DNA of 64,000 nt, taken from contig NZ_PVBS01000002.1 in the NCBI RefSeq assembly GCF_002980575.1, forward strand, positions 1-64,000, read 5' to 3'. Numbering within the stretch: the stretch's first letter is position 1; the number at the start of each line of letters is the position of its first letter. This DNA comes from Sphingobacterium gobiense (GTDB taxonomy: Bacteria > Bacteroidota > Bacteroidia > Sphingobacteriales > Sphingobacteriaceae). This document shows positions 1-6,998 of this stretch, piece by piece. The translations under genes and the position numbers were made by a program. The notes below the pieces were generated by a model. The model was given only the letters and a program-made list of their open reading frames with translations, did no database searches and was not told the DNA's origin.

Positions 1-301
1 TTATCTTACAACTTTCCCCCATCAAGGGTACTCGCTGCGCTACATGATCATCTATCTTAAAGAACTTCTGCACCTCCGCTTCGCGCTTCGGCTATCGTAG
101 ACCGTACTTCAATAAAGCACGGAATCTCTATCTTGTTTTTTTCCTCCGTTTCCGAAGGGACTGCAAAGGTAGGAAAGTTTTTCAGAAAAGAAAAAAAATA
201 TTTTTTTTATTCCCGTCCCCGTCCTGCTCCCGGGTCCCTAAGGACCGCATCCCTCCCTCGCGGAGTGGGGCAAAGGTAGGGATTCTGACCCTATCCCGCA
301 A
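1..301 (-). promoter_or_regulatory. Probable rRNA operon promoter and leader (minus strand, running out of window)
   Basis: No protein gene fits here. On the minus strand two Bacteroidota -7 boxes with identical sequence TACCTTTG are present: plus positions 271-278 (with a TTG -33 element at 299-301, exactly 20 bp away) and 164-171 (no clear -33). Downstream of both, at 52-65, the minus strand reads GTTCTTTAAGATAG, which resembles the boxA antitermination element of rRNA leaders. Tandem strong promoters plus a boxA-like element and no ORF suggest that a 16S rRNA gene lies just left of position 1. The 16S itself is not visible, so this is inference; a leader of some other strongly expressed RNA is possible. 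Confidence 0.42.
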
Positions 302-395
302 GGACGGAAAGCCCTTTTTCGTCGGAAACATCCCAAAACACTGGAAATCTGGAGTATAGTTTTTGAAAACTCCCGCCCCGGGACCCGACGGGGAC
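215..395. repeat. Interrupted GC-rich inverted repeat
   Basis: GTCCCCGTC...GGGTCCC at 215-238 is matched by the reverse complement GGGACCCGACGGGGAC at 380-395, with 8 extra bases in the first arm. The arms flank the upstream TACCTTTG promoter. The GC content is far above that of the surrounding DNA. Function unknown. The rest of 300-470 holds nothing else recognisable. Confidence 0.5.
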
Positions 396-473
396 AGAAC
401 CAAGGCAGCCAGCCACACATCAGCTATGTTTAACATTCGGTAATTTGTTAAAAATGTTTTTTTTATTTGGAAT

Positions 474-515
474 CTACGAATTGTTTCGTACGTTTGTCTA
501 CGAAACAATTCGTAG
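474..515. promoter_or_regulatory. BlaI-type twin operator
   Basis: Two dyads, TACGAATTGTTTCGTA at 475-490 and TACGAAACAATTCGTA at 499-514, are exact reverse complements of one another and each is itself a TACGAA-N4-TTCGTA palindrome. Centre to centre they are 24 bp apart. They end six bases before the blaI start codon and lie where a transcript from the TTTATTTG box at 462-469 would begin. BlaI/MecI repressors bind as dimers to such dyads, so autorepression of the blaI-M56 operon is the natural reading. Confidence 0.75.
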
Positions 516-520
516 ACAAA

Positions 521-874
521 ATGAAGCCAACAGATAGTGAAATGGAGATATTGCAAATCCTCTGGGAAAAAGGGGAGAGTAGCGTGCGGAGCGTTCATGA
601 AGAGTTAAACAAAAAAGATGCGGGATATACCACCACGTTAAAGCTGATGCAAATTATGCTCGACAAAGGTATGGTTTCGCGGGATACCTCCGCAAAGATT
701 CATTTGTATAAAGCACTATTAAGTAAAGAGCAAACACAGCATAAATTCCTAGAAAAGATAATCAATACAGTATATAATGGCTCTACAACTCGCTTAGTTA
801 TGCAGGCGTTGGGCAACAAACGGGCAAGCAAGGAAGAAATAGAATTAATCAAAGAATATCTGAACAATCTTTAA
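521..874 (+). CDS. BlaI/MecI/CopY family winged-helix repressor
   Basis: A 117-residue protein, the normal size for this family. The N-terminal winged helix (about residues 1-75; begins MKPTDSEMEILQILW, then SVRSVHEEL and YTTTLKLMQIM as the recognition helix region) is followed by a C-terminal dimerisation part. The ATG at 521 was chosen because an earlier TTG at 467 would place translation across the twin operator. The gene is 12 bases upstream of an M56 peptidase gene, the usual BlaI-BlaR1 pairing, in which the peptidase senses an envelope signal and cleaves the repressor. No beta-lactamase gene is nearby, so the regulated target besides this operon is unknown. Confidence 0.88.
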   Translation: MKPTDSEMEILQILWEKGESSVRSVHEELNKKDAGYTTTLKLMQIMLDKGMVSRDTSAKIHLYKALLSKEQTQHKFLEKIINTVYNGSTTRLVMQALGNKRASKEEIELIKEYLNNL

Positions 875-886
875 AATCCATAAAGT

Positions 887-2524
887 ATGAACAGCCTACT
901 TCAAAACATTACACAGGCGCTAGGGTTGAGCATGGCACATTCTCTTTGGCAGGGGGCATTAATATACGGAGCATTGTGCTTTGTCTACTTCTTGCTTCCA
1001 AAACTTACTTCTAAAAACAAATATGTTTTCGCTTTATCTGGCCAATTTATCCTTCTTATCTCATTTGCTATTACTTTTACCCTCTACATGGATGTCTCTC
1101 CTACATCAGCGAAAACATTTATGAAGAATGGAGACTTATCATTAACCTTTTCTCAAGACTCCTACTCCCAGCTTCTAAAAACACTGGAACCGTTATTGCC
1201 TTGGATGAGTTCCCTATATGTGTTAGGGCTTTTTATTCAACTGATCATTTTTAGTAACAGTTTCGCTAAGCTACATTATCTCAAAACACAAGGAATATCA
1301 AGTGCTCCAGTAGGGTGGACGCAATCCTTTCAACAGATTTGTGATAACATACAAATTAAAAAACATATACAATTCTATCTATCGGATAAAGTGTCCACGC
1401 CATTAACCATAGGACACTTGAAACCAATTGTGCTATTTCCTATAGCATTTGTCAACCATCTTAAGCCGGAACAGGTCGAGTCTATATTAATACATGAATT
1501 AGCACACATTAAACGCCATGACTATTTATTCAACCTGTTTAAGGTCGCGATAGAAACTATACTTTTTTTCAACCCTTTTGTTTGGTTACTTTCACAGCAC
1601 GTAGAAACCGAACGGGAACATGCCTGTGACGATATGGCAATGGCGTGGATCCCTTCTTCTATTGCTTACGCCCAAGCACTTATGTCTGTAGAAGTTCTAA
1701 AAAACACATCAGCTCCCGCCCATGCTATGGCCGCGATCGGAAAAAAACATCATTTATTACACCGTATACAAAGAATTACCAATATGGAAAAAGATCATAT
1801 AAATACTCGACGACATCTTGTACCTGTTGTCCTTTGCTCCCTAGCGTTAATCACCACCGCCTGGATCGGGCCAAAAGAAAAAACAACTATTAATACAGAA
1901 AACGAACGCACACCCGTAGCCATAACTACCTCTGAAACACCTTATCAAATACCCACACCAGCAACTGCGCCAAGCTATACTCTATCTTCTCCCGACACCA
2001 TAAAACCTCCTTTGGAACCCGAAGATATACTAACGGATCGAACACATATTAAAAATGTCGAGACAAAAGTAAAAAAGATTGAAGCGCACCACAACTCGCA
2101 TGAGTGGAAAAACAAGGTTGCTGATATAGAGGCGCAAACGAAAAAAACAGAAGAATATTTTAATTCAACGGAATGGAAGGCCAAGCTAGCCGAGATAGAA
2201 ACAAATGCCAGCAAGATCGAGGAATATTTCAATTCTCCCGAATGGAAAAACAAAGTTGCTGACATCGAGACGCGAGCCAGAAAAAAAACAGAAGAATATT
2301 TTAACTCTCCCGAATGGAAAGCGAAAATTGCCGATATCGAAGCAAACGCCAACAAAATAGAAGCGTACTACAACTCGCCTGAATGGAAAAATAAGGTTGC
2401 AGACATAGAAGCACATGCCAGAAAAGCCGAGGAATATTTCAATTCTCCCGAATGGAAAGCGAAAATTGCCGATATCGAAGCGAATGCTAAAAAGATGGTA
2501 GAATTCTACAACTCTCCTGAATAA
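887..2524 (+). CDS. M56 family (BlaR1-like) membrane peptidase with a repeat tail
   Basis: A 545-residue integral membrane zinc peptidase, the likely partner that inactivates the BlaI-type repressor. Several hydrophobic segments occur before about residue 130 and one near 307-325. The HExxH site is HELAH at residues 203-207 and a downstream ETEREHACDD stretch near 240 would supply the third zinc ligand. In BlaR1 the part after the last membrane segment is a penicillin-binding sensor. Here it is a Pro/Thr-rich linker and then six tandem 23-24 residue units of the type NSPEWKxKxADIEAxA (about residues 402-545), predicted helical and charged. The signal sensed is therefore probably not a beta-lactam; that is inference. 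Confidence 0.85.
   Translation: MNSLLQNITQALGLSMAHSLWQGALIYGALCFVYFLLPKLTSKNKYVFALSGQFILLISFAITFTLYMDVSPTSAKTFMKNGDLSLTFSQDSYSQLLKTLEPLLPWMSSLYVLGLFIQLIIFSNSFAKLHYLKTQGISSAPVGWTQSFQQICDNIQIKKHIQFYLSDKVSTPLTIGHLKPIVLFPIAFVNHLKPEQVESILIHELAHIKRHDYLFNLFKVAIETILFFNPFVWLLSQHVETEREHACDDMAMAWIPSSIAYAQALMSVEVLKNTSAPAHAMAAIGKKHHLLHRIQRITNMEKDHINTRRHLVPVVLCSLALITTAWIGPKEKTTINTENERTPVAITTSETPYQIPTPATAPSYTLSSPDTIKPPLEPEDILTDRTHIKNVETKVKKIEAHHNSHEWKNKVADIEAQTKKTEEYFNSTEWKAKLAEIETNASKIEEYFNSPEWKNKVADIETRARKKTEEYFNSPEWKAKIADIEANANKIEAYYNSPEWKNKVADIEAHARKAEEYFNSPEWKAKIADIEANAKKMVEFYNSPE
2090..2521 (+). repeat. In-frame 69-bp tandem repeats in the M56 peptidase gene
   Basis: Six units of 23 residues (one of 24) plus a partial seventh. 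Units alternate between a WKNKVADIE type and a WKAK(I/L)A(D/E)IE type, so the true period is a 46-residue, roughly 138-bp pair. This suggests growth by duplication of pairs. Such DNA is prone to copy-number change between strains. Confidence 0.9.
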
Positions 2525-2550
2525 CGCTATCATCGTCCACTATAATGCAC

Positions 2551-2558
2551 TATCTTTG
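2551..2558 (+). promoter_or_regulatory. Promoter -7 box of the TRIC-family gene
   Basis: TATCTTTG matches the Bacteroidota TAnnTTTG box and lies 23 bases before the ATG at 2582. No convincing -33 element was seen. Confidence 0.5.
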
Positions 2559-2581
2559 TGCATTATTAACGTTATTGAGGG

Positions 2582-3184
2582 ATGAACATAATTTATTACA
2601 TCGATCTCTTAGGCACGATGGTCTTTGCCATATCGGGCGCTATGGCTGCCAACCGCTCTGGCATCGATATTTTTGGAGCCACATTTACGGGGTTTGTGAC
2701 GGCAATCGGAGGGGGGTCATTACGTGATGTATTTTTAAATTTACGTCCGATATGGGTCGGTGACAGCAATTATCTAGTTGCCATTTTAATAGGCGTCATC
2801 ATTTCTGTTGTTGCGAACAAACAGTTGTATCGATTGGCGAGAACGCTAACTTTCTTTGATGCCTTGGGGATCGGTTTTTTCTGTGTCGTTGGCGTACAAA
2901 AATCGCTTACATACGAAAGCTCACAAACTGCTGCGGTTATTTTAGGCGTATTCTCAGCGGTTATGGGAGGCGTAATACGCGATACATTAATGAATGAAAC
3001 ACCATTAATTTTTCGAAAAGAAATATACGCCACAGCTTGTCTCTCAGGCGCAATTATGTATGTAGTTTTAGGAACTTGGGGGGTTGATACAGCGACGAAT
3101 GCTTTTATATCTACACTGACGGTTTCTGCCATCAGGCTCGTCGCTGTCAAATACGAATTATCCTTGCCGGGAATAGGCGGCTAG
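2582..3184 (+). CDS. Trimeric intracellular cation (TRIC/UPF0126, YadS-like) channel family membrane protein
   Basis: A 200-residue, very hydrophobic protein built of two homologous three-helix repeats, each with a glycine-rich motif followed by Arg-Asp: GGGSLRDV near residue 45 and GGVIRDTL near residue 133. This is the hallmark of the bacterial TRIC family, which forms homotrimeric cation channels in the inner membrane. About seven membrane segments are expected. The gene has its own promoter and converges on def. The physiological ion and role are not known from sequence. Confidence 0.85.
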   Translation: MNIIYYIDLLGTMVFAISGAMAANRSGIDIFGATFTGFVTAIGGGSLRDVFLNLRPIWVGDSNYLVAILIGVIISVVANKQLYRLARTLTFFDALGIGFFCVVGVQKSLTYESSQTAAVILGVFSAVMGGVIRDTLMNETPLIFRKEIYATACLSGAIMYVVLGTWGVDTATNAFISTLTVSAIRLVAVKYELSLPGIGG

Positions 3185-3205
3185 GAAGAAAGGACAACCA
3201 GAAAG

Positions 3206-3793
3206 TTACCTTTTCTTTTTCGGATTGGGAAATTTCATCTTGTACCCCACCTGTACCATACCTTTAGATATCGCCTCTAGCTTTCCCTTTAGCATTGCTT
3301 TCTTCAATGGACTCAGTTTGTCGACAAAAAGTTTACCTTCAATATGATCGTATTCATGCTGAACAACACGGGCTGCGAGTCCAGAAAGCTCGACTTCATG
3401 TTCTTCAAAATCTTCATCCAAATAATTAATAACCACCTGGGAAGGGCGTATAACATCCTCGTTGATATCTGGTATACTTAGACAGCCCTCGTTAAAGCCC
3501 CATTTTTCTCCTTTTTCTTCTATGATAATTGGATTGATTAGTACTTTTTTAAAGTCTTTGAGTGCGGGGTCACCCTCACCGTCCTCGTCATCTTCCGCAA
3601 ATGGAGAGGCATCAATCACAAATAAACGAATAGGCAATCCAACCTGTGGTGCAGCGAGACCGACTCCGCGAGCCGCATACATCGTTTCAAACATGTCGCT
3701 GATCAATTCCTTCAAATTGGGATAATCTTCGTCAATCTCCTCTGCTTTTTTTCTTAATATAGGGTCACCGTATGCAACAATGGGTAATTTCAT
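3206..3793 (-). CDS. def: Peptide deformylase
   Basis: A 195-residue metalloenzyme that removes the formyl group from nascent peptide N-termini in the cytoplasm. All three family motifs are present in order: GVGLAAPQVG, EGCLS (metal-binding Cys) and QHEYDH (two metal-binding His and the catalytic Glu). An acidic insertion (EDDEDGEGDP) lies between motifs I and II, and the C-terminus is lysine-rich. The start is the first Met (MKLPIVAYGDPILR), the usual N-terminus. It is transcribed divergently from the gene at 3919. Confidence 0.97.
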   Translation of the reverse strand: MKLPIVAYGDPILRKKAEEIDEDYPNLKELISDMFETMYAARGVGLAAPQVGLPIRLFVIDASPFAEDDEDGEGDPALKDFKKVLINPIIIEEKGEKWGFNEGCLSIPDINEDVIRPSQVVINYLDEDFEEHEVELSGLAARVVQHEYDHIEGKLFVDKLSPLKKAMLKGKLEAISKGMVQVGYKMKFPNPKKKR

Positions 3794-3864
3794 TTAATCA
3801 TTTACATTATGCTGATGAGGCACCCGGTAAAAGGATTGGCTTCATCTAATTTACAATTTTTATG

Positions 3865-3872
3865 CAAAGGTA
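3865..3872 (-). promoter_or_regulatory. Promoter -7 box of def
   Basis: The minus strand reads TACCTTTG, a full match to TAnnTTTG, 71 bases before the def start codon. The box for the divergent gene lies only 33 bases away. Confidence 0.55.
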
Positions 3873-3904
3873 TTAATAAAAATTTATACACATTCAGATT
3901 GTAT

Positions 3905-3912
3905 TAACTTTG
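3905..3912 (+). promoter_or_regulatory. Promoter -7 box of the gene at 3919
   Basis: TAACTTTG fits TAnnTTTG. Transcription would begin at about 3919, at or next to the ATG, so the message may be leaderless or nearly so. Confidence 0.5.
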
Positions 3913-3918
3913 TGTGGT

Positions 3919-4695
3919 ATGGGCTTACCTTTGGCGATAGCGGATTTTATTCTTGAATTAGAGAAGGGACTGGATACTTCCTTTTCCAACCGATATTTAA
4001 ACGGCGTAGTCATTCTCTATGCCAAAATGCCCTGTTTTGCGTTGGCTATCTATTTCGGCGGAGGTACGGAACGCGTAGACGCAGGCGACATCCGCACATT
4101 CCATGTCGACTATGATCAAATATTGAAAGATTCGCACAAGATACTTAACCGGTTGTGCTCTCTTTTGGGGAAAGGGCAGGTGATTTATGGTCGTCAAACG
4201 GTCGTTGCTCGTATAGATAAACACATGGCCCTGGCATTTTTAAAAGAGAACCATCTCCAAATTGCCATCCCCGGTAAATATCGTTATGGGTTATTCCATA
4301 ACGGCGAACTCGTATCAGTTGCTATTTTTAGTGGGGGCAGAAGAATGCGGAAACAGGATTTAAATAGTTACCGTTCCTTCGAGCTCTTGCGCTTTTGTCA
4401 TAAGGCGGGATACCGCGTCGTAGGTGGGCTGTCAAAACTCCTAAAAGCATTCGTTCAGGATTTTCATCCAAATGATATTATGACCTATGTAGACAGGGAT
4501 TGGGCAGCGGTTTCAAATCTCCGTACTTTGGGCTTTCATGAGGAGGGACATACACCTCCCCAGGCGTTTTGGATTGTAGGCGAGGAACGTTATTATATAA
4601 AGGATCCGGAGCGACTCTCTGAACTCAAACAAACATATCCGATGGGATATTTTTCACAGAACAACGGGAGTACAAAATTGGTGCTCCAGCTATGA
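3919..4695 (+). CDS. Orphan protein with a phage-type acetyltransferase-like C-terminal domain
   Basis: A 258-residue protein, not confidently assigned. The part from about residue 95 on (FLKENHLQ, YGLFHNGELVSVAIFSGG, FELLRFCHKAGYRVVGGLSK, IMTYVDRDWA, LGFHEEGHTPP) has the layout of a GNAT-like domain that I recall from phage proteins and from the tails of phage homing-type endonucleases; no nuclease motif is visible. The N-terminal 90 residues are unassigned. The ATG at 3919 is preferred over a TTG at 3910 because the -7 box overlaps the latter. It is a single-gene unit ending in a hairpin. It could be a domesticated phage gene; function unknown. Confidence 0.6.
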   Translation: MGLPLAIADFILELEKGLDTSFSNRYLNGVVILYAKMPCFALAIYFGGGTERVDAGDIRTFHVDYDQILKDSHKILNRLCSLLGKGQVIYGRQTVVARIDKHMALAFLKENHLQIAIPGKYRYGLFHNGELVSVAIFSGGRRMRKQDLNSYRSFELLRFCHKAGYRVVGGLSKLLKAFVQDFHPNDIMTYVDRDWAAVSNLRTLGFHEEGHTPPQAFWIVGEERYYIKDPERLSELKQTYPMGYFSQNNGSTKLVLQL

Positions 4696-4704
4696 AACCG
4701 AGAT

Positions 4705-4742
4705 ATAAATAATCATTGATGCACAGGAAAATGATTATTTAT
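4705..4742 (+). terminator. AT-rich hairpin after the orphan gene
   Basis: Perfect 13-bp arms ATAAATAATCATT (4705-4717) and AATGATTATTTAT (4730-4742) with a 12-base loop, ten bases after the stop codon. It probably acts as a terminator or 3' stabiliser, though it lacks the GC-rich stem of a classical terminator. Confidence 0.5.
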
Positions 4743-4846
4743 TCGAGTTCTCATCAGCCATTAAAAAGAAAATAAACACATGAAAACTGGTTTCGGTTGT
4801 GTATATTTAGCCTATTAAACATTAATAATAAACAAATTATTTGCAC

Positions 4847-6019
4847 ATGAAACGTAAACTACGTATGGGCATGGTTGGCGGTGGCAAAGACGCCTTTATC
4901 GGCGCAGTTCATCGGATCGCCGCCTTTATGGATGGAAAAATAGAACTTGTTTGTGGCGCGTTCAGTATTGACCCCGAAGTTTCTCGCCAATCTGCTGAAG
5001 AGCTGTTTGTGGCACCGAACCGGGTATATGCGAACTACGAAGAGATGATAGCGAAAGAATCGCAACTGCCTGAGGGTGATCGCATGGACTTCCTAACAAT
5101 CGTCACACCTAATTTCCTACATTTTGGGCCGGCAAAGATGGCCTTGGAAAACGGTTTTGATGTAGTCGTAGAAAAACCGATGACAGTCACATTGGACGAA
5201 GCTAAAGAACTTAAAGCTACTGTAGAAAAGACAGGAAGAACGCTTTGTTTGACGCATACTTATTCAGGCTATCCCATGGTGAAACAAGCAAAAGCTATGG
5301 TGAAAGACGGCCATTTTGGCAAAATCAGGAAAATTGTCGTCGAATATCCACAAGGCTGGCTAAGTCGTTTATCCGAACGCGAGGGAAATGCGGGCGCTGC
5401 ATGGCGAGCTGACCCAAAAAAATCGGGTTTATCGCTCGTTATGGGCGATATTGGAACCCATGTTGCTCATTTAGCAGAATATGTTTCGGGTTTAAAAATT
5501 ACAGAACTGTGTGCTGACCTAAGCACATTGGTAGAAGGGCGTGTACTCGATGATGATGGCTCCGTACTATTACGTTTCGACAATGGCGCCAAAGGGGTTT
5601 TAATGGCATCTCAAATCTCCGCCGGAGAAGAAAATGCCGTACGGATCCGTATTTACGGTGAAAAGGGTGGATTAGAGTGGGCAAACGAAGATCCAAATAA
5701 CCTCATTATTAAAATGCTGGATCAGCCTCGACAACTCTACCGCACGGGGAATGCCTATACGACACCGTATGCGTTAAGTTCATTTGCGACACACAATACG
5801 CGTATACCTGCGGGGCATCCCGAAGGGTTACTAGAAGCTTTTGCTAACATCTATCGTAACTTTGCGGCGACGACAAGCGCAAAACGCGAAGGCAGAACCC
5901 CAACTCCAGAAGAACTAGATTTTCCAACAGTAGATGATGGCGTACGGGGTATGGCTTTTGTTCAAAATGTCGTTACCAGCAACGCTAGTAACGAAAAATG
6001 GATTAAATTTGAAGAGTGA
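4847..6019 (+). CDS. Gfo/Idh/MocA family NAD(P)-dependent oxidoreductase
   Basis: A 390-residue sugar or cyclitol dehydrogenase-like protein. An N-terminal Rossmann fold begins MGMVGGGKDAFIG; the catalytic-lysine motif VVEKPMTV is near residue 109; the C-terminal alpha/beta domain contains GDIGTHVAHL with the His expected in the active site. The ATG at 4847 is preferred to a TTG two codons upstream. The substrate cannot be told from sequence, and it is not near the pectin genes. Its stop overlaps the GTG start of miaA by 4 bases, so the two are translationally coupled, though no functional link is evident. Confidence 0.88.
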   Translation: MKRKLRMGMVGGGKDAFIGAVHRIAAFMDGKIELVCGAFSIDPEVSRQSAEELFVAPNRVYANYEEMIAKESQLPEGDRMDFLTIVTPNFLHFGPAKMALENGFDVVVEKPMTVTLDEAKELKATVEKTGRTLCLTHTYSGYPMVKQAKAMVKDGHFGKIRKIVVEYPQGWLSRLSEREGNAGAAWRADPKKSGLSLVMGDIGTHVAHLAEYVSGLKITELCADLSTLVEGRVLDDDGSVLLRFDNGAKGVLMASQISAGEENAVRIRIYGEKGGLEWANEDPNNLIIKMLDQPRQLYRTGNAYTTPYALSSFATHNTRIPAGHPEGLLEAFANIYRNFAATTSAKREGRTPTPEELDFPTVDDGVRGMAFVQNVVTSNASNEKWIKFEE

Positions 6020-6921
6020 ATATTACCACTAGAATAGACACAATAATAAATCAGGCGAAAGAAAAACTTTCGCCTGATTTATTACTTATCATACTCGGAC
6101 CTACTGCTTCTGGCAAGACCAAACTTGCTGTAGAATTAGCCAGACAAACAGACGGTGAAATTATATCGGCGGATTCTCGTCAGGTATATAGAAATATGGA
6201 TATCGGAACAGGCAAAGATCTGGAAGAATATCGAGGAATACCTCACCATCTTATCAATATCAAAAACCCGGGAGAAAAATATAACGTCGATTGCTTTCGC
6301 ACTGACTTCTTCCAAGCTTACGACTTTATCATAGGTCAACAGAAACGTCCTATACTTTGTGGAGGCTCGGGGTCTTATATACAAACCGTTTTACAGGAAA
6401 GGCCTTACACACAAATTCCAAAAAACAACGACTTGCAGCGAGAATTAACCAGTTTAAGCAAAGCGGAACTCATTACGCAGATACAGCATATAGGCATTCC
6501 GAAAGATTTTAAAGTCGACTTTGATAATCATAAACGTTTAGTCCGCGCGCTGGAAATCCTGCTATATCTACAACATCATCCAGAAATATCACACGCCCAG
6601 CGTGTGATTGATAATTATCTTGTTTTCGGCATCAAGTCTCATCTAGAACAACAGCGGGCCTCTATTACGAATAGACTCCGTGAGCGCTTGCAACAGGGAC
6701 TCATTGAAGAAGTTGAGAATTTGATGAAAATGGGAGTAAGTCAAACCGATTTAATTTATTATGGTTTGGAATACAAATACGCGACGTTATACTTACAAGG
6801 TTCGCTGACTTATCCCGAATTTTTCAGCAAGCTAAACACGGAAATACATCGATATGCTAAACGGCAGATGACCTATTTCCGCAAAATGGAAAAGGATGGG
6901 ATCCAGATAAATTGGCTCTGA
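6016..6921 (+). CDS. miaA: tRNA dimethylallyltransferase
   Basis: A 301-residue enzyme that transfers a dimethylallyl group to N6 of A37 in tRNAs reading UNN codons. It shows the P-loop GPTASGKT near residue 29, the ADSRQVYRNMDIGTGK motif that contacts the substrate tRNA, and a C-terminal RYAKRQMTYFRK segment. Length is normal. No ATG lies before the P-loop, so the GTG at 6016, overlapping the upstream stop as GTGA, is the start. Downstream is a strong hairpin shared with the convergent rng. Confidence 0.95.
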   Translation: MNITTRIDTIINQAKEKLSPDLLLIILGPTASGKTKLAVELARQTDGEIISADSRQVYRNMDIGTGKDLEEYRGIPHHLINIKNPGEKYNVDCFRTDFFQAYDFIIGQQKRPILCGGSGSYIQTVLQERPYTQIPKNNDLQRELTSLSKAELITQIQHIGIPKDFKVDFDNHKRLVRALEILLYLQHHPEISHAQRVIDNYLVFGIKSHLEQQRASITNRLRERLQQGLIEEVENLMKMGVSQTDLIYYGLEYKYATLYLQGSLTYPEFFSKLNTEIHRYAKRQMTYFRKMEKDGIQINWL

Positions 6922-6953
6922 CAGTTGTCCTCAACGACAGTTTCCTATATAAC

Positions 6954-6979
6954 AAAGGCTGCCCATTTTGGCAGCCTTT
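6954..6979. terminator. Bidirectional terminator between miaA and rng
   Basis: Stem AAAGGCTGCC (6954-6963) with GGCAGCCTTT (6970-6979) and a 6-base loop. The A-tract on one side and T-tract on the other make it usable from both converging genes. Confidence 0.85.
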
Positions 6980-6998
6980 ACTTTAATGTTTTCTAAAC

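Noticed and set aside
182..598. 138-codon minus-strand reading frame
   Set aside because: It runs across the promoter/operator region and the opposite strand of blaI, with no family likeness.
2090..2521. Regular repeats considered as a CRISPR-like array
   Set aside because: The repeats are contiguous, in frame and have no unique spacers; they encode a protein repeat.
1975..2533. Two minus-strand frames with repeated phenylalanine-rich units
   Set aside because: They mirror the tandem repeats of the M56 gene and are antisense shadows.
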